DNA of 64,000 nucleotides from Warburgia ugandensis (lineage: Eukaryota > Streptophyta > Magnoliopsida > Canellales > Canellaceae): positions 23,266,990 to 23,330,989 of the forward strand of contig CP141139.1 of the NCBI GenBank assembly GCA_035236585.1, in the 5' to 3' direction. The notes under the pieces were generated by a model. It did no database searches and was not told the origin of the DNA. It was given only the letters and a program-made list of their open reading frames with translations. This document shows positions 23,301 through 35,075 of this stretch, piece by piece. The translations under genes were made by a program, and so were the position numbers. Position 1 is the first letter of the stretch, and each line of letters opens with the position of its first letter.

Positions 23301-25450
23301 AATCTATTTTCTGCACTTATGCTGGCACTTCCTATTTTGAGACCATCACTCACTTGGTCCAATTGTTGTGAGGCAAATGAATTGATCATTAAGCTCCTTG
23401 ACCGTGCTCTAATTACTAGCTCTGGAGTGATGCTATGCCAGATTCTTATGTTACTCATCTTCCCAGAATCTCCTTGGATCATTACCCTGTTCTTCTTGAC
23501 ACTATTCACTGTACCAGTGTGGGGCTGAGGCCTTTCCAGTTTGAGCTTATGTGGTAGCAGCATGCTTTAAGCTAATCCCTACGCAGATAAGGCTTTGATG
23601 ATGATGGTAGTAACATGCTTTCTGTTATGATTTGGTGAACCGAGTATGGCTTGTACATATTCTTGGCTCTGCTGGCTTCTTTTTCTGTGTCTTAAAAACT
23701 TAAAGCTAGAATAAACAGGTGTTTGGTAATATTCATACTCTTGGGTTGACATACTTTGGGACTAGTTGGTGGTACAAGCTCCGGTGCCTATTGATATCTT
23801 TTGAAAGGAATATATTATGTCGGCTGCATAATGCTTTGTCTTCAAGAAGTTTAAGCAGATATCTAGGGTGGATTAATTACAAATGGGGATTTAAATATGA
23901 AATATTTCCATCAGATGACTTGTAATCAAAGAAAGGAATTGTTTTTCATGCCTGAAAAAGGCTCATGGGTATTTCACTTATGATCCATTGGAGATTTGCG
24001 GGAGCTTTATTTCTTATTTTTGCAGTTTTTTCTCCACCATCCATCTGCCTGATCATCCAGATCCTTATTTGGAAGAGCAGGAGCCTGTTGAGGGCATCTA
24101 TCCAGATCCTTAATAGTTTTAAGTATGAAGTATGAACATATGTATAAGAGAGGCCAATAATATGACTGATAGTTTAGCAAATGAGGCCTCTAGGTCTGGT
24201 GTTAGTGCATCTTGGTTTGACGTTCCCCCTAACTTTTTAGTTGATGCATTTTATAGTGAAGTATGAATCTAGGTGTTATTAGATATAGTAAGTAATATGA
24301 TCTATTTTGTTAAATGTACTGTTTTCATTACTTAATGAATCTTGGCATTTAACAAAAAAAGAAAAAGAAAAAGAAGGAAGGTACCAGAGTTTTTTGTGTG
24401 TGTATAATGTATATTATTTGCACTAAGCACCGTAATTCTATATTAAATTTATATGAATTATATTTCTCGTATAATAGCATATCATATATAATTTTGTTTG
24501 ACTGCTCAAGAATGCTGGTTAAATTTCAAGGAATAATATTTGAAGTAATCTGAACGACCGAAAATTACATCCTTGAGAAAAACAGGAAATTGCCACAACC
24601 TATTCAACATATCTTTTCAATATTGTCAATGCTTAATAAATTTGGAACTGTAAGTGAAAGAAAAACCTGTGTCCTAACGATATAACTTTCTTTTTGCCTG
24701 ATTTTTCATCCTTCTTTATTTCTGCAGACTCAGTTGGAAGAAATGTGGGTAAGTCTGTTTTCTAGTCTGAGGTATGCGAAGAACTTCACAGATCCAGTTT
24801 GTTTTCGCCATGTAATTCTCTCACCACTGGGGTATGAGACAGCTTTGTTCAAGGGGCTGAGTGAAACAATAAGCTGCCAGGGGGTGCCTGCTCAGGAACT
24901 ATGGGAAAATCCAGACGAACGAAAAACTGCAAGATTAGCTGAGTTTGGAGAGATGCTTAAAGCTGCTCTCAGTCTTCCACTGCAGAAAAGCAAACTATCA
25001 GATCCTGCCTCAGGTTATAATGTCCTTTTTGTGCGCCGTGAAGACTATGTAGCTCATCCACGTCATAATGGCAAAGTGCAGTCAAGGTTAAGCAATGAAC
25101 AGGAGGTGTTTGATTCGATAAAGAGTTGGGCTGCTAAGCATTTGAAATGCAAAATAAATCTTGTTAATGGATTGTTCGCTCACATGCCCATGAAGGAGCA
25201 ATTGCGTGCTATTCAAGACGCCTCAGTTATTATTGGGGCTCATGGGGCAGGTCTTACACACATAACTGCGGCATCATCAAAGGCAGTTGTTCTTGAAATA
25301 ATCAGCAATGAATACAGGCGACCACATTTTGCATTGATTGCCCAATGGAGAGGGTTAGAATATAAAGCCATTTATCTCAGCGGTTCTCATGCTAAACCGG
25401 CTGTAGTCATTGACATGCTTAGTAGCATTTTGAGAGATCTTGGATGCTGA
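15931..25450 (+). CDS. XYLT: Beta-1,2-xylosyltransferase of complex N-glycans, GT61 family (three exons)
   Basis: Golgi enzyme that transfers xylose from UDP-xylose to the core beta-mannose of plant N-glycans. Coding exons are 15931-16581, 18225-18374 and 24728-25450. They make 217 + 50 + 240 residues, 507 in all (the Arabidopsis protein has about 534). Both introns are phase 0 with GT-AG borders (GTAAGG/TTGCAG and GTATGT/CTGCAG). The N terminus has a short basic start (MAKRG) and a hydrophobic signal anchor at residues 6-29, fitting a type II membrane protein. Family blocks: KPWPVLPSFLPW (61-72), FGNGFS (87-92), WFRCFYSETL (111-120), SICEG (123-127), RFEYANVFHTVTDWYSAY (228-245), and GAHGAGLTH of the GT61 domain (437-445). 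It ends LGC, as in Arabidopsis. The ATG at 15931 is preferred because it aligns with the start of known homologues; upstream in-frame codons lack an ATG. No breaks seen, so it looks functional. Confidence 0.95.
16850..17090 (-). mobile_element. 5'-truncated RTE LINE 3' end in XYLT intron 1
   Basis: About 240 bp antisense to the gene. On the - strand it reads RLRWFGHVQRRP, then VEGSKRARGRPK, then EWRNRIHVADP, the conserved C terminus of plant RTE elements. It is better preserved than the RTE copies at 0.4 and 61 kb. Confidence 0.85.
17259..17329. repeat. (GA)n microsatellite in XYLT intron 1
   Basis: About 71 bp of perfect GA dinucleotide between the RTE fragment and exon 2. Confidence 0.97.
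18225..18374 (+). CDS. XYLT: XYLT exon 2
   Basis: Residues 218-267, from WIEDATLLVTRF to VDGHCK. Acceptor CAATTGCAG precedes it and donor GTATGT follows. It is too short to stand out as a frame of its own and was found by matching the family sequence. Confidence 0.93.
19131..20628. mobile_element. MULE-like non-autonomous DNA element in XYLT intron 2
   Basis: About 1.5 kb with GC-rich ends and a very AT-rich middle. The left end reads TATGTCGTTCGAGGCGCG. The right end, reverse-complemented, reads TATGTAGTTAGAGGCATG, so the ends form an imperfect terminal inverted repeat that continues into GC-rich subterminal sequence (GCCTGGG, GGCGCG blocks on both sides). It is flanked by CAACACTCC (19122-19130) and CAACGCTCC (20629-20637), a 9-bp target duplication with one mismatch. 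Nine base pairs is the Mutator-superfamily size; an 8-bp reading (hAT) cannot be excluded. There is no transposase frame. Confidence 0.7.
19400..20110. repeat. ~145-160-bp internal tandem repeats of the MULE-like element
   Basis: Four clear copies of 'GAAGACACAAGCATGGGAAA' or close variants at 19573, 19717, 19876 and 20038, plus a partial copy upstream. Between them lie A/T-rich blocks with 'AATAACACTAAAA' and 'TTTTTGTAACTTTT'. The units sit wholly between the GC-rich ends. Confidence 0.8.
20800..24375 (+). mobile_element. Internally deleted L1 LINE in XYLT intron 2
   Basis: Sense-oriented, decayed. ORF1-like traces are at about 20830-22980 (a block like 'ARLWIIIDI', 'GFQVVKKK'). ORF2 begins near 23006 with 'MKLLAWNARGAHCPIFWRTA', the start of the L1 endonuclease. 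Further endonuclease blocks follow at about 23210-23550 ('VEHSRDQHFVAIK', 'VTHLPRISLDHYPVLLDT', 'GLRPFQFELMW'). After about 23760 the reverse transcriptase is missing. The C-terminal RNase H end is present at about 24140-24260 ('REANNMTDSLANEASRSG', 'WFDVPPNFLVDAF'). An A-rich tail (AACAAAAAAAGAAAAAG) marks the 3' end near 24375. The 5' end is uncertain. At 3.6 kb it is much shorter than a full plant L1 (about 6 kb). Confidence 0.75.
23568..23608 (+). mobile_element. Tiny 5'-truncated RTE tail insertion inside the L1
   Basis: About 40 bp ending 'GATAAGGCTTTGATGATGATGG', the extreme 3' end of plant RTE elements. It is flanked by GCATGCTTT on the left and ACATGCTTT on the right, a plausible target duplication (shared CATGCTTT). 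It sits within the L1 endonuclease region, so it is younger than the L1. Confidence 0.6.
24728..25450 (+). CDS. XYLT: XYLT exon 3
   Basis: Residues 268-507 and the TGA stop (25448-25450). Starts TQLEEMW after the acceptor TTTCTGCAG. Contains PLGYETALFKGLS, NVLFVRREDYVAHPRH and the GAHGAGLTH motif of GT61 enzymes. Confidence 0.95.
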   Translation, partial: TQLEEMWVSLFSSLRYAKNFTDPVCFRHVILSPLGYETALFKGLSETISCQGVPAQELWENPDERKTARLAEFGEMLKAALSLPLQKSKLSDPASGYNVLFVRREDYVAHPRHNGKVQSRLSNEQEVFDSIKSWAAKHLKCKINLVNGLFAHMPMKEQLRAIQDASVIIGAHGAGLTHITAASSKAVVLEIISNEYRRPHFALIAQWRGLEYKAIYLSGSHAKPAVVIDMLSSILRDLGC

Positions 25451-28400
25451 AACGTCTTCAGTTTATGGGTTCTTGATCATGTTTGTTGCAGTTGGGCAAA
25501 ACAGCGCAAGGACTTCACTGGGAAGCTCTGGAGACACGGCTAATACTATGTTGTTGTAGCAATATAGTAGAAAACCTTGGCCCGTTCACTGGGCATTCAC
25601 CATGAAATCGTTGCCTGGCGGACAACGCCTATGCATGATAATTCTGTTTCGTATGTTCTAGCTTGGGAACCATTTTGATGCAATTACTGGATTCCACTGG
25701 TATGAGCCATAAGGGGGGATGTTCCTATTTGCTTTGAGGATTGCCGTTTTGAAGGATGCGTTCCATCTGTTATTTTATCAGTCTCAATGGCATTGGGAGA
25801 AGTGGACCAAGAGAATGGATCTGAAGGACAAAACCAGGCTTATCATAGTCATCATCTGACCAACTGGTCTCTTACTGTTTTTGGGGTTATGGTAATTCCT
25901 TTTCTCAGGAACTTTATCAGCTTATCAGCAAGATGGGCTAGATTGACTAACCATTCTGCTAATGTTTTAGTGGTTAGTCTCTTTGATCCATATCTATTTC
26001 TCACTGTTGTATCATTCCCTTGATTATTTTAATATTTGGAGGAAGAAAATCATGGTTGGATTTTTACTCCCAAGTTTTCAAGATAATAGACAAACGCCAC
26101 GTATTACAGAATTTGTCTTAAGTTTTAACACGCTGGTGATCGTCATATTTTTTTGCTTCTTCAGTGCAATGTTTGAGATACCGTTATTGATTAAATGTCA
26201 CAACAGTGTGAAAGATGATATATGCCTCTAAAACCTCAAGAAGTTGCTGTAGTTGAATTGGGGAATGACGAGATGTACTTATGCGAGGGCACTTCCATGG
26301 GAGGTTATCTGCCCTGGAATTTTTGTGCATGATCAGGAGGATCATTTGCCGTCATACCCACAATGAGAGTCATAGCCCAAGAATGCGCCTAGTGGAGAAT
26401 GCAAACTCTATGTTAGGACTTAACACTAATAAAATGTAGGCAGCTGCTATAAGTTTTTGATTTGGAGCTTATGAAACTTGCAATCTTTGTTACTCGTAGG
26501 GAGATTACCTTCACATCAGTTTTAATGTCATCATCACCCTCATCCATCATCGTCGTCATCATCAAGTATTGATAATTAAGGAAAAGAGTATAGTGTGACC
26601 ATTGGAACCGATGATAACACGCCACTATCATCACCTGTCTCTGTAAATTCCCCCATGAAGCAAATTCTCCAAGCTCTAAACCGCAGCCTTGATTCTCACT
26701 TAACATTAGAAGCTCAACTACCATGCATGTATAAACTTTCTGTCTTTAGCAACCTTTGAATGACTTCAAGTACTGTTCTGATGGATCTTGCTTTTGTACG
26801 CTTCAAGTTGTTCAAGAAATGATTTTGTTGAGAACTCAGCATTGAACGCTGAGATTTTGTATTGCAAGGCTTGATTTCTTGGCATTGTAGTTTCGGTACA
26901 TCTCTTCTTAAGAAGTTTCTAATCATGCTGAGAAAGTTGTGTCAAACAGCGGGACTTCGAGATTCAGCCAGAAGTAGGAGTAAGTCAAACATGCCAAATG
27001 GATTACTTTAAGGAAGAGGGATATCTGTAAGCTTGTTTTAGTAGTACTAGGACTGATTAACTGGTCTTCTGTTCTAATATGTGCTTAACCATATACGAAT
27101 TTCCTTGTATTTAGACATGGCTAAATACAAGGTTCATAAACTTCGTATCAGTTGGACATAAAAGTGAATTCCTCCAAATTCGTTACAGGGCCCAAAATAT
27201 TTAATCTTTACGGAGAATAAAATTGTATCCACGGTGAAGCCTTTAACCTTTTGCACTTCACCTGCTAATCCTCTGGTTAATAAGGGAGGAATGATAAACC
27301 CAAAAATGCACTTGCATATTATTATGTCAAGTGCATACTATGCGATCTCTTGAATATTGATGACTTGGCTGCACAGTGCGCACTTGGCATAGATAAAATG
27401 CAAGTGCTAGTGAAATTCTCCAAACTGTCAGCAGAACAGGAATAGGATAAACAGCCATATGAAATGCATGGAAAAGCACTTGTAAGTAGAGTCAAGATAA
27501 ACACTGTTGAAAGCAAAAACCAGATGCCAGCAACTTAAGCAACATGGTTTTACGCAATTGTTTAATTTAATCCTCGTACTATCAAAGTACTTTAAATGGG
27601 AGTAAAAGATGCTTTATAATCTCTTAGAAACTACTGAACTACTGCAATACGTAACCATGAAGCTACTAATAGTTAACGCTTGCAGCTGGTTTTCCTGATC
27701 TGGGAATTTGTCTCGTGAACATTCCCCGAGTCTAAGCTTTCTTGTGCAGTGGCGCAAGGACTGTTTCACCCGAGTGAGCAGGGTTCGTGGCTGTGCACAA
27801 GTGTTTGGGTGTATGCCTAACTTTCCTCCGGAAAAGAAAGAATGCTGTAAGTCTAATCACATAATTCAATATAGTTCTTTTGAATGCATAACTTGCCAAT
27901 AAAAGACTAATATTTAAAATAGGATGGTTTCTACATTACGTAATCCTGTTTGTTCCCATTGTCCAATGTAATAAATATGCTCATTTTACAAGTTCTCATT
28001 TTTTATCACTTGTGTCATAAAAGGGTAACTGGCATCATGTAGTTTAGACTTCTATTTATAAATTATGCATATAAAAGAAAAGTGAATCAGAGTAAGATTT
28101 ACAATAAAGCTCATTAGAGCAGATTATCTAGACTGGGAAACCAGTTGTGATGTATCTCATTATTGTAGGCTTACGATTATTTACTCTACCAGCTTAGCCA
28201 TTCAAACATGGTGGAAGTGGTTCTTGAGATGAAGTGAGCTGGCTTGAGATGAGATGAGATCTGACTTGAGCTAGATATAAGTGACTCAAATTTGGTACGA
28301 ATATAGGTGGGATGACTGAAAACTCTACTTAACAGCATGTTAAGATGAGATGATTTTAATCTCAACTTATCTAAATTTAATAGGGAGATGAGGAGATATC

Positions 28401-29960
28401 ACTTCAACTCAAGTGCCACTAATAGGAAAATGAGGAGATATCAACAGGGAGATGGCCCATCGTATCTCATTTCTAGGAGAGTCACTTAAGTGCAGCTGGG
28501 AGGAAATGTTTTCAAGCTTATAGTGAAAAGCCTTTTCTTTCTCGTCCACGACCTGAATTTATTTGCACATTTATGTCTAAGATTCTGCTAATCATGTCAC
28601 TTTTTGGACTATAGTGAACTTTATGCTAATTTGGTTCTTTTTGTAGTTTAAACTGAAGACCAAAGAATTTAATGAGGTGAAGTATTTAATATTTTTGCTT
28701 TAGAATTTTGGAGTATCTCTGCTCTGATTACTTTGTGATAATCCATCAATATCTTGTGATGTTGTTTTCGGTTTGAATTTGAAGTTTTTTTTTTGAAATT
28801 TATTTATTTATTGACAAGACGAGGAATTACAAATCAAATCATTCACTTTCACTCACACACACTCCTAAATCTTATCCCTTCTGGCAATCTGCTACTAAGC
28901 ATGTACTAAAAAAGATGCCAAATTGTCTGCAACCAATTGCCCTAGACATTTGTTAGCTATCTTACTTTGTTGTCATATGCAGTACTACAATAAATAAGGC
29001 AATGACAAAGCAGAACCAAACCAGCAGTAGTTTATATAAAAGAAAAATAAAAAAAGAATAAGCATCGTCAAAACGATCCAAAGAAAGGGGGCAAAGACCA
29101 AAGAAAGAGCAAAATAATTCAGAATCACCTAGTGAGTATATAGATTTCGTATCTAAGTTTTCTTGAGTTTATGCCACGTGGGGACATCTGTTCTAAGTAT
29201 TACATCTGGATTATCTATTAGGTTCAAACCAAATACTGAACTAGAGAATCCAAACACTTCAAAGAAACATGGTGACATTGAGAGTAGAGAAATGATAAAT
29301 TGTAGTGCTTTAATTGGGCCTCAAATTGAGGCTGCTTTGATATTTATAGTAGGCTAACACTTTAACGGATCAAGCGGTTCATCTTGTTTGACCAAAACCA
29401 AATGGTCCACTTATCAAATTCTCATGAAATGGATACCTTAAGGTTTGAAGAACTCATGGTTACAAACTAGGAGGTATTTTTAAGAATAGATTTTTCTGTG
29501 CCACAACATCTATCTTTATAGATATATAGGTATATATTTGAAGGTTTTTGTTGACTAGGCCATTTGGTTGCCTAATCAGTAATGGCTTAGACCACTCAAA
29601 AAGCATTTATCATTTCCCCTCACATACAATTGTTTATTTTGACAGCGCTGCATATGAGAGAGCTCGAGGGAAGACTTTTTATCTTGCAAGGCCTTGCATT
29701 AAAAAAATATGTATGTTGGTCACTTCTTTTATTTTTCATTGAGCTGAGCTGCCCATTGGATTCAGTTTGACCGAGATAACTTAGGTAAGGTACTACACTT
29801 TTCATCTACTTAGAACATCTAAGTTACTTGCACTTTTTTAGTTGTAAAACTAAAATTTTTATGAGTTATTTTTGTGTTACACTATCTATGTATATAAAGT
29901 ACAAAAAATAAAATAAAAAAGGTCTTACTTTCATCTAATATTAGATGAGACATTTCACAC
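25451..29960. other. XYLT 3' flank and intergenic DNA
   Basis: The first few hundred bases should include the XYLT 3' UTR; no strong AATAAA signal was seen close to the stop. The rest shows no convincing gene on either strand. About 28225-28480 is rich in GAGAT/GAGATGA repeats. From about 28780 a T-rich run is followed by 'TTTATTTATTTATTGACAAG', which might be the reversed tail of an old retroposon. Confidence 0.5.
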
Positions 29961-29964
29961 CTAG

Positions 29965-30459
29965 TGTCACAGGGCTAGCTCCTCAGACTCCCGTGCAGCA
30001 CTTAGATTGGCTTCTCACCTCAAACCAACTAAGTAAGCCTGACTAAAAATTACAAAGGAGTAGAACAACTGAAAGGGAACTTGGAATGAACTCTAGCTTT
30101 ATTGCTTTGAAGATGATTACAACTCTTGGATGCTTTGCAAGTGAGGAAGCTCCCCTATTTATAGGTGCTTACCTCCTTCCCCCTCCTCAATGGATGGTAG
30201 GGATCGTTATAAGTGTTAACCATCCAACAGTTGGAGACTATTCTAGAATCCTCTCTAGAAGTTTCTATACAAGTCTTTGGTTCCACCATATTCAGGATGC
30301 TCCTAGAGAGTTCTAGAGATAAGATATTTACATGATGTACTTGGGCCTTCTAGATTATGGATCCCTTTGATGGATTTAAGTCCCTCAAGTTAAGTTACAC
30401 AGGCCTCCATTGGATTCTACGTGCATTGGTCATGGACCTTACAATGCAAGTCCGTGACA
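29965..30459 (-). repeat. Chromovirus 3' LTR (left copy)
   Basis: Starts TGTCA and ends TGACA on the + strand; 495 bp. Aligns end to end with the copy at 35076-35570. Confidence 0.92.
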
Positions 30460-33400
30460 TTCTCCTCCACCAGAGGCAGCAACATCCTTGGCACGTTGCT
30501 TGTGAAATTTCTCAATATGATCCTTGAATTGCCATAAGGACTCTTCTGTCTCCCAACTGGCTTCAGCTTTTGGCAGACCCTTCCATTTGACAAAATACTA
30601 GGTGTGTGGAGATCTACCTCTTCCACGTACCTCTCGCTTAACAAGTATTTCTTCCACATCCTTATCAAAGGAAGTGATTACAATGGGTGGTGCTTAGTGA
30701 GATTGGTTCCTGCTAGGATCCTCCTCATCTGCTCGATAAGGTTTTAAGTTGCTTACGTGGAAGACTGGATGAATCTTCAGTCTTGGTGGTAGCTCCAATC
30801 GATAAGAAGCCTTTCCTACCTTTTTTAGGATGAGGAATGGCCCTTCGTACTTCCTTAACAGTCCCTTATGTAAGGGTCTCATAACCTTGTGTTATGTGGG
30901 TAGGAGTTTGAGCACGACGAGATCTCCTTCTTGGAACTCTAGTGGTCGTCGTCTCTTATCAGCCCACTTTTTCATCTTCTTAGAGGCTTTCTCCAATGAA
31001 GCATGAGCTAAGTCCTGTTGTTCATGCCATCCTTTAGCAAACTTATATGTCTTTGGACTTCTCCCTATGTAACCTGCTGTTAGAGTGTTTGGAGTCAGAG
31101 GTTGTTGCCCGGTCACAAGTTCGAATGGGCTACGTCCGGTGGTCTCAGACTTCTGTAAGTTATAAGAGAATTGGGTGATGTCTAATAACTTAGCCCAATC
31201 TCTTTGGTTAGCACTCACATAGTGCCTCAAATATAGATTCAATAAAGCATTCACCCTCTCAGTCTAACCATTAGTTTGTGGGTGAAAGCTAGTGGAGAAG
31301 TTCAAGTCTAAATTGAGGAGCTTGAATAGTTCTTACCAGAATCTCCTTATGAAGTGATTGTCCTTGTCACTGATGATGGTTTCGAGAATTCCCCAATATT
31401 TCATCACATTCCTTAAGAATAGTTGGGCGCCTCTTCTGCTATGTAGTCTACAAGTGCTGCAATGAATGTAGCATACTTGGTGAACCTATCAACCACCATT
31501 AATATGGTGCTAAATCCTTCAGACTTTGTCAGGCATGTGATGAAGTCTAGGGAAATGCTTTCCCATGGTCTCTCTAGAATAGGGAGCAGCTCAAGTACTC
31601 CTCCTAGAGGATTTTGCTCTATCTTGTCTTGTTGACACACAAGACAAGTCCTTATGTATGTTTCCATGTCTTCCCTCATGCATGGCCAGTAGTAGCGATC
31701 TCCCAACAACGTTAAGGTGCGGTGAGTTCCAGGGTGTCCTACCCACTTGCTATCATGGCACTCCTTTATCAGTTCTTTTCGTATGCCTTCCCACTTTGGT
31801 ACATAGATGCGATTACCTCTAGTGTAGAGGAGTCCATCATTTAGCCAGAATCACCTTGTCCGTCCTTCTTTGGCCACTGCAATGACATTCTTAGTCATTA
31901 GGTCATACTTCACTCCTCTTATGCAATCGAGGAGGGTACTGCTTGGTTGAGTTATTGCAGTAAGCTCTGCTTTTCAACTTAATGCGTTTGCCATAGAATT
32001 CATCTTGCCTGGCTTGTATTCTAGGTCATAATCAAATTCGACAAGGAAGTCTTGCCACGTAGCTTGCTTGGGATTAAGCTTCTTTTGAGTTTGAAAGTAG
32101 CTAGTGGCAATGTTATCAATCTTGATAATGAACCTAGTTCTAAGCAAGTAATGTCTCCAAATGCATAGGCAATGAATCATGGTTGTCATTTCCTTCTCTT
32201 GAGTCGTGTACCTCCTTTCTGTGTCATTGAGTTTGTGACTCTCATAGGCAATGGGATGTCCTTCTTGCATTAGAACACCTCTAATGGCAAAGTCAGAGGT
32301 GTCAGTGTGTAACTCAAATGACTTACTAGGGTCGGGCAGGCTCATCACTAACTCTCCAGAAATCGCTTCCTTCAACTTCTCGAAAGCAGCTTGACATTGA
32401 GTTGTCCATCCCCAAGCTTTGTTCTTCTTCAACAAATTCATTAGTGGTGCAGCTATTGAAGAATACCCTCTCATGAAGCGTCGATAGTAGTTAACCAATC
32501 CTAAAAATGATAACAGTTCTGGCACTTTTGTGGGTGCGTTCTAGCATTGAATAGCCTTCACTTTGGTCTCATCCATCATGAATCTTCCATCCTTGATCTT
32601 GTGCCTTAAGAAGGAGACTTCCTCTTGCGCGAACAAACATTTCTCCTTCTTGACGTATAACTCATTTTCTCTAAATAGTTGGAAGACCTTTCTTAAGTGA
32701 TGCATGTGGTCTTCCAATGTCTTGCTATAAACTATGATGTCGTCAAGATAGACCACCACAAACTTATCCATAAGGGTGAAATTTCTTGTTCATCAATGTG
32801 CTGAACGTGGCTGGTGCGTGAGTGAGACCAAAGGGCATAACTATAAATTCATATGAACCATACCTAGTTACTAAGTAGTCTTGGGATAATCTCCTTTGGC
32901 TATTCAAACCTGGTAGTAACCCGATCGAAGGTCAAATTTTGTGAAAACTCTAGCTCCTCCAAGCTAATCGAACAAGTCTACTATGAGTGGAATAGGATAC
33001 TTGTTCTTCACAATTACTTTATTGAGGGCTTGATAGTTAATGCACAATAAAACTGAGCCATCCTTCTTCCTTCAAAACAAGACAGGTGCTCCATACAGTG
33101 CCTTTGAGGATTGGATAAATCCTGCATCCAATAGTTCTTTGAGTTGATTCTTTAGCTCTTCTACTTTTTGAGGTGTCATGTAGTAAGGAGCCTTAGCAGG
33201 TGGTTTAACCATAGGCTCCAAGTTGATCTCATGACCACCTCCCTCCTAGGTGGCAATTTGTTTGGGAGTTCTTTGGGCATCACGTCCTTGAACTCTTCTA
33301 GTACAACCTCAATAGCCTTAGGTATCTTCATGGGAGAATCTCTAGCTTCTTCCTTAAAGTAGCAGGGAAGGTTGTCTCATACCTCTTCAATCCTTTTGAT

Positions 33401-35075
33401 AGTTGCATGGTAGACAAGGTCATACTCTCCACCTTTGCTTGTCTTGAGAGGGGAATGGTGCACATTGAATCTCCTTCTGCTATGCCCATAGTGTTGTAAT
33501 GAGGGAGTGGAAGTGCCTTAACCTTGTCTAAGAACTCCATCCTGAACACTAGGTTAAAATCATCCATTGGGATGATGGAAAAGTCTACCAGCCCTTTGCA
33601 CTTGCTCATATGCAGGGCGACTCCTTGAGCAACTCTAATGATTGGTTTGGCATCCACATTCACTGTCTTTACTCATCCATCAACCTTTGAGACTCTAAGA
33701 CCCAATTTCCTGGCTTCCTCCTTTGAAATAAAGTTGTGGGTAGCTTTCTTATCCACTAACCCATGAGTGGACATGCCATTCACCTTGGCATTCATGTACA
33801 TCAACCCTTTGGCAGAGGTTTTAGGTACCTTTGACTTGACAGTGTTAAGACTTTGTAAGGAAGATAGTTTATAATCTTTCATAGTACTCCCTTCTTCTTG
33901 ATGTGAGATCATGGAGTTTAAGGCCTTTCTCTTTGGACAGTCACACATGAGGTGTGGTTTATCATAAAAGTAGTAAGCTCTTGATGGCGAACCTTGTTCT
34001 TTGCTCTTTCCCTTCCAACTTAGTGGTTTGGATGACTTAGGCTTGTTCTTATGAACACCTTTGTCTCCCCCACCTTTGACATGGCTACTCTTTTGGCCTT
34101 TTGATTTTCCATCATCTTTCCTTAATTCGACTAAGGATTCAGCTGCAGTGATTGCGAAAAACAAAGGAGAGACATTACGACGACATAACTCCTGCTTTGC
34201 CCAATCTTTTAGCTTGTTGAAGAAGTACACAAACCTGTCTTCTTCAGACATGTCGGGGATCTTAAACAAAAGAGTTGAATACTTTGAAATATAGTCCTGA
34301 ATAGTCCCCGCATGCTTTAACCATCGTAACTTTTCCTTAGCCTCAATGTGTGCATTCTCTGGATAGAAATGTGTCTTAAGGTCATCCTTAAACTCGTTCC
34401 AAGTGTTAATGGTGAACGTATCTTTTTCAATTTCCATGCTTTTCCTACGCCACCATACTAGGGCATTGTTTCTGAGGTAGAGTGAAGCAGTAGCAATCTT
34501 TTGCTCATCTTCCTCCATTTGCAGGTGTCGGAAGTACCTTTCAACATTCCATAGAAATGTGTCAATTTCTTTTGCATTCGGCTTCCCACCATAGCTCTTT
34601 GGCTTTGGGACATCAATCTTTAGGGCCTCATGGACCACGTGAGTTCTATTTTCCACGGCTTCCTTACACAAGGATACGTCCTCGCTCATCACCTTCATCT
34701 CATCACGGAGTGTAGCTAACTCCGTGAATAGCTTATCAAAATGGGTTTGGAACTCCACATGACTTGCATTCCTCATGGAGTTTAGACCATCCTCCCACTC
34801 TCCCTTAAGCTCTTCCGCCATAGCTTCAAGGGACCCAAACGTTGGGTGCTCCAACTTTAGCCGAGTGGAGATATCCGCAATGGATGTCTCCATCTTAACA
34901 AGTCTGAATTCCAAAGATGAGACTAAGGCCTTGGACTTACCTCTCTTGTTGTTCTTCTGAGCATCTTCAACAGTAAACTCCACATTTGAGACATGAGAAC
35001 CATCTGCCATCTTCTCCTCCTTACTAGGATACGAGCCTTCACTCCTAACTTGCCAAACCTTGCTCTAATACCAAC

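Noticed and set aside
25451-26231. Further exons of XYLT after the stop
   Set aside because: The protein already ends LGC like its homologues; the downstream frames do not match the family.
26413-26926. Adjacent frames on the - strand downstream of XYLT, considered as a gene
   Set aside because: No family resemblance, no splice structure, and low-complexity TCATCATC sequence produces part of the frame.
27322-27516. 64-residue Cys-rich frame on the - strand, considered as a small secreted peptide
   Set aside because: No credible signal-peptide cleavage or known cysteine pattern, and no supporting context; a frame this short is expected by chance.
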